Shown here one piece after another: positions 33,201-45,208 of a DNA stretch of 64,000 nucleotides (the stretch's first letter is position 1; each line of letters opens with the position of its first letter). The stretch comes from Leptodontidium sp. MPI-SDFR-AT-0119 (lineage: Eukaryota; Ascomycota; Leotiomycetes; Helotiales; Leptodontidiaceae). A program made the translations under genes and the position numbers. The notes below the pieces were generated by a model. It was not told the DNA's origin. It worked only from the letters and a program-made list of their open reading frames with translations, and made no database searches. The DNA lies in assembly GCA_020726505.1 (NCBI GenBank), contig JAHLEZ010000013.1:2108001-2172000 (forward strand). Direction: 5' to 3'.

Positions 33201-34683
33201 TAGTACTTTCTTTATATTATTATATAAAAGTAGCCCCTTATAATAAAACCGGTAGTTTGTCCTTATTAAAGTGTCGTCGCAAGGCCGCCCGTTAATACTT
33301 TAAATTAAAGGGTATTTAAAACTAAATTAAGTGTATTTTTAACTTCGTAAATTAACTAAATATAAAAATAATCACAAGTAATAAATTAATAAAATAAGAG
33401 TTACAAGGAAATGTATAAATAATAATAAAAATTAATAAGTATAAGAAACCCTTTTATTATTGGTCCGAATCGACTCCGGTTAACCGTTAAATTTAACCCT
33501 CTATTTTAATAGTGAGGATGTTAGTGTTAATAAAATCCCGAAGAGCCTTATTTAGAGTACTCTTCGTTATGGCGTTAGTAGGATTATTAGCGCCATTAAT
33601 TTATTAAACCTCTATTAACTCTCTGCGCTCGTATAATTAACGAATGGCTATAATATCGATTATTAGGCGCTTCTCTTTCGTTGTACTAAGCTTAATAATA
33701 TACTTATAAAGAGATAAAGAATCCGTGTAAATAATAGTAAGAAGACGTGGGATACTAAGCTTGTTAGTTACTATATTAATAATAATATTAAGAGAGATTA
33801 ATATATTAATATTAGCTACTATAATATATAGCTCTAATACGAGCACTACACGAGTTATTCTCTTGTATTTTATTAAGCTAGTATATATAATATTACTAGT
33901 CAAGGTGAATTGCGCATCCCTTACCGTTTTAGCATCGATTGTTAATACGAAGCTTATTTGTGAGCTTAAGTCTTTATTATTAGCAAAAGAATTATTTATA
34001 AAAACGTAGACCTTTGCGGATTATAAGTTAACTAATACGTATTAGAGTCCCTTCTTTAAGTTGTTTATTTACTATTTAAGGCGTAAGTTTAAGGTCTTAA
34101 CGTCGTCCTCCGTCGGATCTTAGTATTACGCTACGACTAAGAGATTAAATATTACTTCCGGCTAATAAATAGTGGCAAGATAGGCCGCACGAGCTCGTTA
34201 CTCTTTATAAGCCTTTTTATAATCCTCTTTTCTTACGTTAATTAGCTTTAGCCTTACTCCTTAACCCTTCTAAAATATATAGAGGCTATCCCCGTTTATA
34301 GTAATAGTGCACTTATTAAACGTAATAATTTTAATAAGAAGTAGTACTTATATCGGCTTCGTTAGAAAACCGGCCTTAGTAACCTCATCTTACTCTCTTA
34401 TTAAGAAGTCCCCATTTCCTAAAATTAACGTGTCGTCTATTTGTATTCTTATAACACTAAAGTCATAGCTTTCCTTAGTACTAATTAACAAGTATAAGTC
34501 GTATATTAATGTCTTTATTTATAAGTTCTCCATATAATATTTATAATATATATTAAACTAGTAGTTTCTAAACTCAGGTATACCGTATAACAGTAGCACT
34601 ACTATAAATATCGTGCCAGGAGGGAAATCTCCTACGATCTCTTCCGGTGGCTATGCAAATATGTCTCGGAGAAGCCTTGTCTC

Positions 34684-34967
34684 TGAAAAGAAGTGATACT
34701 TGGTGTGAATGATGATTCTATTAAGGGGGCATTTCTAGGTCTATATAACTACTTTGAGTACCGAGTACCAAGCTCTCGCATCAGTTATTAGCTTTGTATC
34801 AAGTTACTAGCTTTGTATCAGAGGCTCGCATCGGTTATTAGCTTCGTATCAAGTTACTAGCTTTATATCAAAGGCTCGCATCAGTTATTAGCTTTGTATC
34901 AAGTTACTAGCTTTGTATCAAAGGCTCGCATCGGTTATTAGGCTCGCATATGGCTAGTATTCTTATA
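34684..34967 (-). mobile_element. Solo LTR inside Copia-5 RT, TSD GTCTC
   Basis: 284 bp from TGAAAAGAAG to CTTATA (CA to TA by RIP), flanked by GTCTC at 34679-34683 and 34968-34972. Removing it and one GTCTC rejoins the RT frame between DITQAYV and LLRDIFA. Its TGAATGATGATTCTATTA region matches, inverted, the solo LTR at 45652-46044. Confidence 0.85.
34775..34940. repeat. 50-bp tandem repeat within the solo LTR
   Basis: Three full copies plus a partial of a unit containing CTCGCATCRGTTATTAGCTT, at a period of exactly 50 bp. Each unit has internal GTATCAAGTTACTAGCTTT sub-repeats. Confidence 0.85.
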
Positions 34968-37380
34968 GTCTCTGCCTAGACGTAGGCTTGAGTGATGTCC
35001 TTAATAACCAGATGGGATTCGGACTAGTTTCGGAGGCGATTTAGGTGCTTGATAGTAGCGGCCAAAAATATAAGCAACCGCTGGCTAAATCATTAGATTG
35101 TCGGAGACTAAGTCAAAATCTCTCTCTTCCTTTTGTCGTTAAAGTATTAAATTACTAGTCTTGACTTCTTATATAGAGCTAACGTCTCTTTGCCTTTGAC
35201 TTCGTTTATTATTTTTAACTTAAAGATGCGGTGGCCTCTTACTTTAGGGTCGTCCTTATAAATAAGTATAAAAACACCCTTTTTAATAAGTACTCTGTAT
35301 TCTGTCCTTTAGGATTACTAAAATAGTAGTCTAAGCGCTATAATCTTCTTTTTAACGCGAAGTTTAATAGATAGCTCCTGGTCCCTTATCTCCTTCTTAA
35401 TTAAAAACACTTTAGTATTATAATTATTATTAATAGTTAGCAAATCTAGGATATGTTTTATAAATAGAATTTAAATAGTAATTCGGGGTAAATTTAGTGT
35501 TATTTTAGTGGTGTTTTTAATTAGGGATCTTAAATATTGTTTATAAATATCCTCTAGTAAGTTTTCTTTTTATTATTTAATACTAAAAGTGTTTATTTTA
35601 AAGGAATAAACTATAGTTAATTAGAACGTACGTATTCCCTTATTTCTTATATTAATCTTATATAATTTTCCCTTAATACCTAAGAAATCGTAAGGTCTTA
35701 TCTATCCTTTACCTTTCTAATATATTAAAACTTAATTATTAAGGTAAAGATCGTAAATATAAGTAGTTTTAGGGCCGTTTCGCGTGGCTAATATATTATT
35801 AACTTTACGCGTAATATAAATTTTTTATACCTCCTTTATAATTTTCTTAATTATAGCCGTACGTTATTTGACTAACAGATTTAAAAGGTCTAACTCTATT
35901 ATTCTAAGGTATACGTCGAAAATAAATAATATAAGGATAAGCTTATTAAGTCTAGCTATATTATTTACTACTTTTATTACTATTTATAATCAGTCTTTGT
36001 CGCTTAACTCAAGGTGCTCTTTTATAACGATTTTATAGGCGCGGTGTAGTAGGCGATAGTATCGCTTAACTTTACTAATTAAATAGTGTGCCTTTATAAG
36101 TATTAGCTTAAGAGTACTATTTATAGATTTAAGTATACTCTAAAACTCCTTAGAATTAAAATTAATACTATAATCGTACACAACGAAATTTAAAGGTCTA
36201 AGGTATATATTAATTTATATTAACTTAAATACGTTAAAGGTGGCCTGAGCCATAGCGAAACTAAGGGCTTTTTAAAGTAGTTTCGCCGTACTAAAGCCTA
36301 TTACTTTATCTACGATATAAAGGGCATACTATTCTCTAAATATCGCGATATTAACGTAGACTATATAATTAAAATCGACGTCGTCTTATAACTTAAAGCG
36401 GAACTTATGTGGAGTATTTATATATTTCTAGTAATACTCATATATTTCTTTAACCCTTAATATGATTTCCGAGTTATATTTATAGCCAGCTTAATCTAGT
36501 AGGTACTAAAGACGTCTTACTAAAGGGTGTCTGAAACGCCTATAAAGCCGACGTATTTCTTATTTAGTTAAGTGGCATATATTTATCGTTCTAATAAAAG
36601 TATCTAGTAATTGATAATATTAATCCAAAAGTAGCTATAAATGCCCTTACTTTTATATAATTAAGTGCTTCTTATTACCCTAAATTAAGATATTACGCAG
36701 GTTATTGTATTATACGTTAAGTGCATTTAATTGCTATAAGTAAATTAGAAACGGGATATCTACGACCACGATTTAAAAGTCTATCTCTCTAATTAGAGTA
36801 TTAACTATAATAACCCCTAAGGACGGTCGCGAACTAGTACTAAATGTAATCCGGCTTTAGCCCGCTTAGCTAGTATTAAACTTAACATCCTAAATTCGTT
36901 ATAATACCTATAATTAGTTAATCCCTCCCGTATTTTTATTAAATGCCCTTATGTTAATTAATAAACCTTAAAAGAATCTGTCTGTTTATTACGTTATATA
37001 AGCCTCGCTCGGAGCGGGTCTCTTAATTTTGCTTTCTAAGATGTAAGTAGCTTTCCTCTCCTTAAGTTGCCTTATAACACTCTTATGTATTATATTGTGC
37101 CTTACTTACTATAAATATAATCGTGAAGTTTATAGTACTATTACTATTATTATTATTAGAACTCTCTAAAGAATCGTTAATATTTATTAAAGTGTCTAAA
37201 TTTATATCTTAGTAACTTCTTAAATAATATCCGGATATAATCCAGTTTTAGTCCGAATTAGGGTCGATCTCTTTGATATAAGCTAAGTAGCTCTTGAAAG
37301 TCTTATCCGTGGCTTTTACTCCTTCGGCCTTACGCACCGCAAAGTATCTTGCCTTAGACACTGCCTATTCTTTATTAAAG

Positions 37381-37681
37381 TGTTACGGCTGGTAAGAGGT
37401 TGATACGGCGAGTAGACTCTGGCTTTATATTTGGGCCTTTAATTACGCTCAGAATCGAGAAGAAAAGACAAAGAGGGAAGGAGAGCTCTCCGTAGGGAGG
37501 GCTCGAGTATATATATATGAAGGACCCTCCTAATAGGGCCTAGCGTAGTCGAGTATTATTCACGTTAATATGTCGCAGGCTCGCCACTTAGTCTTCCCTA
37601 TTAGGCTTAGCGCCCTCGCATAGCCAGCGATACTACGAGCCTGTGTCAGTTAAAATACGAGGCGTATCGTAGGTTATAATA
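37381..37681 (-). repeat. 3' LTR of Gypsy-3
   Basis: 301 bp, starts TGTTACGG and ends TATAATA (from CGTAACA). Confidence 0.85.
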
Positions 37682-39131
37682 TTACCCCCCCCTCTTAAAA
37701 AACTACGTCCGCGTAGTTATAACTATAACTGTATTATCTTCTAAGTCGTTATAGTCGTCAATACTAGCGTTATAAGCCTCTAGTCACTTTAGGAGAGCTC
37801 TTAGCGGGCCTTTTGTATTAAAATGCTTTAGATAGAACCTTTTAATTATATATAAAGCTATTATAACGTTTAAGTATAAGTATTACTCTAAGTCTTCGTC
37901 GGCGCCTAGCTACTTAATATAGTAGAATAGCTTATTTCGCATAACCTTAGAGTTAAAGATGCCTTTAATTTCTTACTTATCTTACTTAAATAACAGTTAA
38001 ATAAGTACCGGCGTAGCTTTAGTTTGTCTTAGTAAGGGGTTATCGACGTACTTACAAAGTGAGTGCGAGTAAAAGACGGGATAAATTGACTAGTCCTCTA
38101 AGAGCTCAACTCTCTAACTCTCTCCTTCCTTAGCGATTACTTTAACAGGGCTATATTACTTATTAGACAACTTCCTTAAAGGTCAGTTAACGTTCTAGTT
38201 CTAAGTGTCGACTAGTACTAAGTCGCTAACGTCCTAATCGACGGCGCGTCGCCCACGGTTCACTAGTCGTTTTATTTTCTCTTATTAGTCCTTTAGGAAT
38301 AATTATATGACTTTTGTAACTTCCTTTATTTATAAAACTACTTATAAAGCCTCCTCGTAATTGAGTTTCTTTATTATTATAATTGGCGGCTTTAAGTTAA
38401 TTAAGTCTTAAGAAGTCCTTGGCTTAACGCCGTTAAGTAATTAGAAAGGAGACAGGCGGCCTAAGGACTTATATAGTAATATTAATTAGGTGATATTTAT
38501 GATTAGTAAGAGGTCGCTTTAATTGTCTTAGTAGTAGTAACAAAAGGGATAGAGCCGTTATTTAATATATTAGTTTATTACTTTTATTTAGCCGTTGACG
38601 TTCGGGTTATACGCCGTCGTTAGCTTTACTTTAGTCCTGAGGATATAATAATACTCCTTTTAAAAGGAAGAGACGAACTGAGGTCCTCGGTCCGAGATAA
38701 TAGAGTCTAGTATATTAAAGTGTCGAGTCTAATAAATAAGGAAAAGAATAATTATACCTTTAGCCGTAATTATATCGTTATAAAGTATTAAGACCGGTTT
38801 CTTAGACAAGCGGTTAATAATAACTATAGCGAAGTTATAGCTCTCTTTATTTAATAGTAGTTTCGTAAAGTTTATCGTAAAGTGTTAATACGGCCGAGTA
38901 AGGATTAATAAGGGGTATAAGAACCTAAGAGTCTTATCCTTACAGGCTTTTTGTCGAGAGTAATTATAGTTAGCTACGTATTAAGCTATATTTATAGTAA
39001 GGTTATTCTAATAGTATTTGCGACTTAATAACGCCTTTATCTTTCTAATCCCCACGTGTATTACTAAAAGTTAAGAATATACGTGGCGAATAAGTATTAT
39101 ATAAAGCTCTAGCGGCTTTAAGGGCACTTTT
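37381..39131 (-). mobile_element. Gypsy-3: truncated Ty3/Gypsy element (3' LTR plus integrase/chromodomain end)
   Basis: A 301-bp LTR (37381-37681) of the Gypsy-1 family is followed by TTACCCCCCC (complement of the polypurine tract), then about 1.45 kb colinear with Gypsy-1 11845-13290. It stops abruptly at the Copia-1 LTR. The rest of pol, gag and the 5' LTR are missing. Coding would be on the minus strand and is heavily RIPed. Confidence 0.85.
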
Positions 39132-39415
39132 TGTTAGATTTTGACTTCGGTAACTCGTGCCGATTTACGCGAGAATAACCGGAGTAATCTCCACTGCTTA
39201 CGTAGACCGGAAATTACTCTCGTATTCGATTACGTAGTCCGTAAGAGCCACGTAATTGATTACGTAGTCGTCGAAGCTTCTAGAGAAGTTAATATTATAT
39301 ATAACTACTAAAGAGCCCTTATAGCTCTTCTCTCAAGTAAGTAATCTACTTTGTCTCTAATCACGTGTTCACTTACTACGCTTCCTCTCTTCTAATTAGC
39401 TCACTTATTCTCACA
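39132..39415 (+). repeat. 5' LTR of Copia-1
   Basis: 284 bp, TGTTAG...TCACA. It carries two near-identical GATTACGTAGTC boxes. Confidence 0.88.
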
Positions 39416-40214
39416 TAGTAGTAATTCGCTAAGGTAGCCTATAATATCAGTTACTAACACGCTTTTCCCGATTGAGACTACTAATTAGACTTAGACTAAT
39501 ATTACCGCTGCTTCTGTTTAAACGCTTATCGAGAAAGCCATACTAGCTTCTCTTAATTAAAGTAAGCTAGTCCCCTTTGAGCCCTTACTAACCCGATTAG
39601 GACGTATTACGGACCCGAGGCCTTTGACCCTGAGACTAAACCTTAAGGAAATCATAACTTAGTAGTCCCTAGACGTTATAAGCGTGCGTAGCCACCTAGA
39701 TTGCGGTTCTAGGTCTTATAACAAGTTTCTCATTCCTAGGTGCCTATACCTTTTACGGCGCTAGTAGTAGTTATTAGTAGCGTACTAGCGTGGCTGTATT
39801 AAGGAGTGGCTGTCCGGATTGTTACTAGTCTAGCACAAATTACAGTGGTTTTAGGCTTTTCTAGCTATATAAGAAGCCATCCTCGGAGAGGGTTATAGTT
39901 AATTGAGCCTATTTACTTCCTGTGAGATAAACTAAGTTAGTAGTGGCGCTAGCGTTATAATAAGAGCCTAAGCAGACCGCTGGGAACCCTGTTATAATAC
40001 TAATTAAGCGAAACCCTTAGTAAGGTAATATATAAGTCCTTAGTAAGACTTTTACCTTAATATATCGATTTAAATCGATTTAGGGCACACTAAATCAAAG
40101 AGGGAGCCTCAACGTGAGGTTATAAAGACTAAAATAGTTTAATAAATCACTATAAGTGATATTTGCCTAAGGAATCAAGGGAAAGAAGCTAAACTCAATT
40201 GAGATAAGCTCAAA
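39416..40214 (+). other. 5' leader of Copia-1
   Basis: About 800 nt without a sustained frame. Immediately after the LTR it reads TAGTAGTAATTCGC, where the primer site should be. I could not match it to a tRNA, perhaps because of RIP. Confidence 0.5.
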
Positions 40215-43200
40215 ATGGCTGCCACTGCCTTTAAGGGAGAGAAACTAGTAAGGAAATCTAATTATATTAAGTGGATAAATCCCGCTAGTCTATTCCTAGA
40301 AATTAATAGCTATATGCCTTATATTTCCGGCAAAGCTTCGCCTCTGGACTAATCCTTGTATTACGCTAAGGGTACTAAAGGAAGTAGATCCGTATTAGCC
40401 CCCTATTCTCAAGAGTTAGCTATAAAATACTATGAAAAGCTAGACTACTTTGAGACTTAAAGCTAAAAAGCGCTAGGGGCGCTAAAGTCGATAATATCGC
40501 TGGAAAATCAAGAGCGATTTAAAGACAAAAATACGGCTAAGAAGTTATAGAACGCTATTCAAGCTACTTTTGGCTAATTAACACTTGAGCTAGTAGGTCG
40601 CTATATAAATCAAATCGTCGATTCTAATTACAGCTCTTATAAGAGTATAGACGAATATACTAGCGTAATTTAATCGAGCGCTATATACCTAAAGTAGTTA
40701 GACTGCGAGATTCCTAAGCCTGTAATAGCTAGCCTAATACTAAAAGGCTTGCCGAGCTCTTTTGACGCCTTTTCGTCTTATAAATACGAGAAAATGTCAG
40801 GTGATCTTAAGAATATCGATATTGACGGTCTAATTAACGACCTAATTTCGGAAGAAGCTCGCATAGGCGCTAACGCTGACCTTAACGCTAATAAAGCGTC
40901 TAAAGGCGGTAGAGGCAATAAAAAATACTATAATAAATGCAGGATCACGGGACATATAGAGTCTACGTGTTAGGTCAAACACCCGGAGCTAAAGCCTAAT
41001 TCGGAAAATCCGAATAAAAAGCCTAATAAGGCCAAAAAGGCTAAGGAGTCAAAAGGCGAGTAGAAAACAGAGTATAGTAAGGCTATTATAACTGTATCTA
41101 AGACTAATTCGCCGCCAAATAAGCACATAACGGCTAGAAAGCCTATAAGGGCAAATAATAAGCCTAAAGTGTAGCTTGAACCTGCCCTACTTATGAGTAC
41201 TTTTATAAATACCGTAGTAGAAGACTTAAGCGAATCCGATTCCGACTAATTAGAACGTGATATTGTAAATTAAGCTTTTAGAACCGTTTATAATTACAGA
41301 CTAGTTCTAGACTCCGGTGTTAGCGAGCACTATACTCCTAATAAGGGATGGCTTCTTAATTATAAGCCTACTCTTCGAAAATCAGTTATAATCGCTAACG
41401 GCGACGTATTACTAGTACTAGGCATAGGAGATATTCCTATAAAGGGCAATAATAGCCTAGAAGTAGTTATTTAAGGGGTAAACTATATTCCGGGGGTAAA
41501 AACGACCTTATTAAGCTCACGGGAAATGACTAAAAAAGGCTGGTCAATTAACTTTACCGAGAACGGTGCTTTATTAAAGTATAAAAAGGGCTAATTACAG
41601 GCTAAATAGGACTATAACGCTTATTACGTTTAAGCGGAAGTTGACTACGACGTCTTAGAGCCTGTAATATATTAGGTAGACTCAAATACGCCGCTAGACC
41701 TTTATCATAAGAGGCTAGTGCATATAAATAAAGAGTCGATTCTTAGAACGATCGAGAAGAGCTATAGATTAAAGAAAATCTGACAAAAAGACGTAGAGCT
41801 AGTCGACTGTAACGCTTGTAATAGCGGCAAAATGCACGTGATCAGTAGTAAAAAGCCTATGTCAGATGCGCTACCCTTAACTATATTTAATATTAATATC
41901 GCGGGGCCTTTTAAAATCAAAGGACTTAAAGGAGAGCGCTATATCCTTATAATTATATATAGAGGATCACGAGTTATATGGCTATATGCCTTAAAACTCA
42001 AAGCCGACGCCTATGACGTCTTAATCGACTTTTATAATATAATTAATAATCAATTTAATAGTCAAAATAGCGTCAAATATAAATTTATAGCGAATATTAA
42101 AGCTTTTAAGCTTAATAACGCAGGGGAATTTAAGTCTAATAAATAGACACTTTTTTGTAAGTAAAAAGGGTATATTTGTGAATACACTAGCCCTTATTCC
42201 CCTTCTTAAAACGGGATAGCCGAAAGGTTAAATAAATACTTAATAGAACGGCTAATTAGCGTTTACAAGGTTAAGAGGATACCCTTGTTTTTATAGCTAT
42301 ATGTATTACAAGGGATAGCTTATATTAAGAATCGGTTATATAACTCTATTATAAAGAAGACGCCTTTTGAAGTTTTATGCGGTAAATTATCGACAATCGA
42401 TTATATTTATATACTAGGTTCTCTAACTTATGTACTTGAGAATAAAAGAGCTTATAAGCTAGCTAGTAAATCCGACAGGGGTATCCTTGTAGGTTTTGAG
42501 TCTTTTAATAACTACTTGGTTTATTTACCGAGTAAAAGAGCCGTTATAAGCTCTAAAAACGTCTTAATTAAAGAGGATTTAATCCTTAAGGACAATATAA
42601 CGGAGGAAACCGAATTCGACTACACAGTCGAAACACTTGAAGAGTTTGAAGGCGCTAGCGATGATACTACTAAGCTAATAAGTAGTATTAACGACGAAAT
42701 ACTTAATAAAGGTAATATAAGCGAAAAGTCGCTTATTGACTAATTAGAGGGCGAGAAAACGGATTTTGAAGACGAATCCGACTTATTCGCAGAAGAGCTT
42801 CCTCAAACGTTAAAGGCTAATAAAAGGCCTAATGCGGCTAGTCCGGAAATGCCTAAAGCGCCTATTAAAAGGCCTAGAAAGGATTATTCGAGCTAAGAGC
42901 CTAACGTCGTAACTAGAAACACTAGTGCTAGTGCTAAAGACTTTAATAACTCTTTAGAAAATTAGCTAGTAATACAATTAAGCTCTAATACGGCTATTCG
43001 CCAGCTAAACGACTAGTTAATCAAAGAGGAAAAAGAAGCTTTTTCTGTCTATAAAGACGCTAAGAGACTAGCTTCTATGGCTCTAATAAGCTCTAAAATA
43101 GACGAAGATCTAAAACAGGGGCTAATAAAGCTACCTAAAGAGCTAGAGACTAATAAAATCGTTATTAAACGAGAAAAAGGCCTTCAAATATACGAGCCTA

Positions 43201-44738
43201 AAAGCCTTAAAGAGGCTATGGCCTCTCTGTACAAGGACTACTAGCTAAAAGCTATAGAAGAAGAAGCCAATTCCCTAAAAAGTCACGAGACTTAGGAAAT
43301 AGTGCTAAAAGACGCTAGTAAGGCTTATAAGCCTTTAAAAACGAGGTGGGTGTATAAAATTAAAGAATCACCTAATTACTTCGAATTCAAAGCTAGATTC
43401 GTTACTAAAGGGTTCGAGCAACTCTATAGCCTTAATTACGTAGACACATTTACTAGCGTAGTAAAACAAATAGCTTGGCGACTAATATTCGCCCTAGCGG
43501 TCCTTTATAGTTAGGTTATATAAAAAGTTAATATAATATCAGCTTTTACACAAAGTAATATTAATGTAAATACTCTATATATCGTACCCCCAGAGGGTAT
43601 AAACGCCTAAAAATACGCTAGTAAACTACTCCTGCTTAATAAAGCCTTATACGGGCTAAAACAGTTAGTTAGGCTCTGGTTTATTACGCTAAAAGAAGTC
43701 CTAGTTAAAAAGCTCGGCTTTTAAGCCTTGACTACCGAAAGTTGTATCTTAATTAATAAGGAGTAATAGCTTATAGTCTCTATTTACGTAGACGACTTAA
43801 TAATAATTGGCCTAAACGTCGATAATATTAAATCCTTTATTCTAGAGCTCAAAAAGCTCTTTAAATTAAAGGATTTGGGGCTAATAAAAGACTACTTAAG
43901 TATAAATATCAAGTATAACTTAGACAAAGGTTATATAAAGCTTTGCCAAGAGAGCTATATAGAGAAAGTACTAGCGCGGTTTAATATGACCGATTGTAAG
44001 CCTAAAGATATACTAATAGATTCTAAGGTTAAATTAGAACCTAATCTTAATTAGGCTAATAAAGAGGAAATAAATCTATTTCAGTAAATTATAGGCTGCC
44101 TCTTATTTTTAACACTAGCTACTAGACCCGACATATATTACGCGGTAATAAAGCTAGCTCGATTTACTAGTAACCCTAGCGCCGATCACTTAATTGCCCT
44201 CAAAAACGTACTTAGATACCTAAAAGGATCAAAGAAGCTAGGGCTAATTTATGAAAAAAGTCCTAGTCGATATATAAGCGGCTATTACGACGCTAACTAT
44301 GCTAGAGATATTAGTACGACTAAATCGACTAGCGGCTTGAGCTTTTACTTAGCTAGTTACTTAATAAGCTAGAAAAGCAAGCTGTAAAGTATTATAGCTC
44401 AAAGTACGACTGAGGCCGAATATATAACTATTAATTTAGCTTTTAAAGAGGCTATTTATATAAAGCAGCTTTTAACTAAATTAAGCTATTACATACAAGA
44501 AAGATTTCCTGTTTATACAAATAACAACGGCGCTCTCCTATTAACTAATAACTCTCAGTTCTACGAGAGGACTAAGTATATTACTATTAAATATCACTTC
44601 ATTCGCGACCTTATAAATTAAGGCGAAATAGACCTAATTTACATAAAAGGGTCTAAACAAAAAGCCGACGGCTTTATAAAGCCGCTAAATAAGCCTAAGT
44701 TTATTGAATTTGTAAGGCTTTTAAGACTAGCTAAATAA
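40215..44738 (+). pseudogene. Copia-1 gag-pol polyprotein relic, single frame of 1,507 codons
   Basis: From ATG 40215 to TAA 44736-44738 one register holds throughout, interrupted only by TAG and TAA (and rare other) stops. Gag ends with a zinc knuckle, YNKCRITGHIESTC (about 40.93 kb), whose first Cys is now Tyr. Protease has LVLDSGVSEHYT (41.31 kb). Integrase: LYHKRLVHI (41.7 kb), an HH-CC remnant CNACNSGK, FNINIAGPF (Asp to Asn), NNAGEFKSN (Asp to Asn) and YSPSQNGIAERLN (Q for a stop). RT: WVYKIKESPN (43.35 kb), LNKALYGLKQ and an intact SIYVDDLIIIG (43.79 kb). RNase H: ATRPDIYYAVIKLARF (44.12 kb), AQSTTEAEYI and TNNNGALLLTN. The polyprotein would supply particle, protease, integrase and RT for self-copying. 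Confidence 0.9.
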
Positions 44739-44923
44739 GGCTAAGGACGGAAGAAATAGACTGTGATTCTAGAGGGCGTATTACAGTTATTTTCTTTATA
44801 ACTGGCTTACCCTCCGCAAAGGGATATTTTATATATTAATATATTCTTGTAAATACAAGCTCTACTTTAAAGCTAGCTTGTATATAAGCTTATAAAGCTA
44901 TTAAGGCACTTATTAAGAGGGCG

Positions 44924-45208
44924 TGTTAGATTTTGACTTCGGTAACTCGTGCCGATTCTACGCGAGAATAGCCGGAGTAATCTCTACTGCTTACGCGGAC
45001 CGGAAATTACTCTCGTATTCGATTACGTAGTCCGTAAGAGCTACGTAATCGATTACGTAGTCGTCGAAGCTTTTAGAGAAGCTAATATTATATATAACTA
45101 CTAAAGAGCCTTTATAGCTCTTCTCTCAAGCAAGTAATTTACTTTGTCTCTAATCACGTGTTCACCTACTGCGTTTCCTCTCTTCTGATTGGCTCACTTA
45201 TTTTCACA
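44924..45208 (+). repeat. 3' LTR of Copia-1
   Basis: 285 bp, with a few transitions and one 1-bp indel relative to the 5' LTR. Confidence 0.88.

Larger units (their letters stand above)
33457..37380 (-). pseudogene. Copia-5: Ty1/Copia gag-end/pol relic, split by a solo LTR
   Basis: Read on the minus strand: a gag or protease-proximal segment (37.1-37.37 kb), protease-like sequence (VVVDIPFLIYL, 36.75 kb), pre-integrase (LYRRFRHPLVRRL, 36.53 kb), integrase (DDVDFNYIVYVDIAIF, 36.35 kb; DYSINFNSKEF, 36.15 kb) and a linker. RT follows: HRIFKLKIINEVKG (35.2 kb) and IKDITQAYV (35.0 kb). It is interrupted at 34684-34967 and resumes with PPEEIVGDFPPGTIFIVVLL, LLYGIPEF and the IDDTLILGN catalytic region (34.43 kb). 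RNase H (33.64-33.9 kb; IYTDSLSLYKYI, KEKRLIIDIIAIRQSYERRE with Q for a stop) ends at TAA 33459-33457. Gypsy-3 truncates the upstream end at 37380. Confidence 0.82.
39132..45208 (+). mobile_element. Copia-1: full-length Ty1/Copia retrotransposon, RIPed, no target duplication
   Basis: LTRs 39132-39415 (284 bp) and 44924-45208 (285 bp) begin TGTTAGATTTTGAC and end TCACA. The polypurine tract TAAGAGGGCG (44914-44923) abuts the 3' LTR. One polyprotein frame lies between them. The 5-bp flanks differ (CTTTT on the left, CTAAG on the right). The left neighbour is Gypsy-3 and the right neighbour is Copia-3, so a rearrangement followed insertion. Confidence 0.9.

Noticed and set aside
34775..34940. 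CRISPR-like array
   Set aside because: The 50-bp units are contiguous tandem copies with no unique spacers, lie inside a solo LTR, and the genome is fungal.
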